From Bradyrhizobium sp. (lineage in GTDB: Bacteria > Pseudomonadota > Alphaproteobacteria > Rhizobiales > Beijerinckiaceae): a stretch of DNA of 34,518 nucleotides. The DNA lies in contig SSMV01000029.1 in the NCBI GenBank assembly GCA_004799435.1, forward strand, positions 1-34,518. Reading direction: 5' to 3'. Shown piece by piece: positions 34,036 through 34,518 of this stretch. Below the pieces are notes generated by a model. The model did not search any database and had not been told where the DNA came from. It was given only the letters and a program-made list of their open reading frames with translations. The position numbers were made by a program, and so were the translations under genes. How positions within the stretch are numbered: the stretch's first letter is position 1; every line of letters begins with the position of its first letter.

Positions 34036-34518
34036 ATGTCCGCCGCCCGCCACATTCTTACGCTCTCCTGCCCTGACCGTCCGGGCATTGTCGCCAAGGT
34101 TTCGGCCGCGCTTTATGAGGGCGGCTTCAATGTCCTCGAGGCGCAGCAGTTCGACGATCTCGAGACCGGTAGTTTCTTCATGCGGGTCGCCTTCGACGGC
34201 GCGAAGGACACGGCCGACGTCGCCAAGCTGACGGCCGCTTTCGACACGCTCGCGGTGGCCTATGGCATGACGCTGTCGTTGCGGCCGGCGGCGCGGCGCA
34301 AGCGCGTCATGCTGATGGTCTCGCGCTTCGATCATTGCCTCGCCGATCTGCTCTATCGCTGGCGCAGCGGCGAATTGAAGATGGATGTCGTCGGCGTCAT
34401 CGCCAATTATCCGCGCGAGACCTATGACAACATCGATTTCGGCGCGATCCCGTTTCACCATCTGCCGGTCGATCAGCAAACCAAGATGGAACAGGAGCTT
34501 CAGGTCTGGGAGACGATC
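34036..34518 (+). CDS. purU: Formyltetrahydrofolate deformylase, N-terminal part
   Basis: 161 codons, open at the window's right edge (the full protein is usually about 285 residues). The ACT domain LTLSCPDRPGIVAKVSAALYEGGFNVLEAQQF is followed by the linker and the start of the formyl-transferase domain: RKRVMLMVSRFDHCLADLLYRWRSGEL, VVGVIANYP, PFHHLPV. PurU releases formate from 10-formyl-tetrahydrofolate, balancing one-carbon pools and supplying formate, which suits methylotrophic or serine-cycle organisms. ATG 34036 was chosen over ATG 34030 because AAGGA lies 5 bases upstream of it. Confidence 0.95.
   Translation, partial: MSAARHILTLSCPDRPGIVAKVSAALYEGGFNVLEAQQFDDLETGSFFMRVAFDGAKDTADVAKLTAAFDTLAVAYGMTLSLRPAARRKRVMLMVSRFDHCLADLLYRWRSGELKMDVVGVIANYPRETYDNIDFGAIPFHHLPVDQQTKMEQELQVWETI

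Overview
The window looks like chromosomal DNA of an alphaproteobacterium of the order Hyphomicrobiales (Rhizobiales). This rests on the high GC, the Omp25/31-type porins that open with a shared ADLPTHKSP stretch, a PleC/DivJ-style histidine kinase, divergent argH/tlpA, and dense short palindromic repeats of the kind common in that order. I think Beijerinckiaceae/Methylocystaceae-like is most likely, but no marker here fixes the family. No rRNA, tRNA, CRISPR array, transposase or phage module was seen.

Layout. 1-4071: the start of a DUF1007 protein (minus strand), an extensin-family lipoprotein, then a two-gene purine-catabolism operon made of a PuuE-UraD fusion and guanine deaminase. 4090-8790: a lower-GC accessory island. 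It holds an unknown lipoprotein and a likely polymorphic-toxin locus: one full-length toxin-like gene (6999-8381), its ATGA-coupled small partner (6670-7002), and two further paralogous small genes (6086-6418, 5168-5500). Each of those two is preceded by a remnant of the toxin's extreme C-terminus, cut at the same codon by the same repeat. Several families of imperfect palindromic repeats fill the gaps. 8794-21418: a membrane sensor kinase, a secreted caspase-fold protein lacking both catalytic residues, a beta-hydroxyacid dehydrogenase, an orphan Tat-exported TRAP binding protein, two tandem outer-membrane proteins, a symporter with its DUF3311 partner, a small exported protein, and a membrane-fused FAD oxidoreductase divergent from a TetR regulator. 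21522-34518: mostly housekeeping genes (leuC, arfB, argH, tlpA, ftsH, a YbbA/YbbP-type ABC exporter divergent from a TesA-type esterase, and the start of purU), with a TetR/nitroreductase-like pair that shares a matched operator sequence inserted among them.

How the genes work together. The fused PuuE-UraD and GuaD cover guanine to xanthine and the two post-urate steps to allantoin and allantoate. The DUF3311/symporter pair is a two-gene carboxylate-uptake-type unit. The YbbA/YbbP pair is one ABC complex. The TetR at 24734-25360 probably controls both itself and the Acg-like flavoprotein through the GTCACC-N4-GGTGAC sites in front of each. The most unusual part is the array of toxin tails and partner genes at 5168-8381. 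Functions given for that array are inferred from architecture, not from a recognised toxin family.
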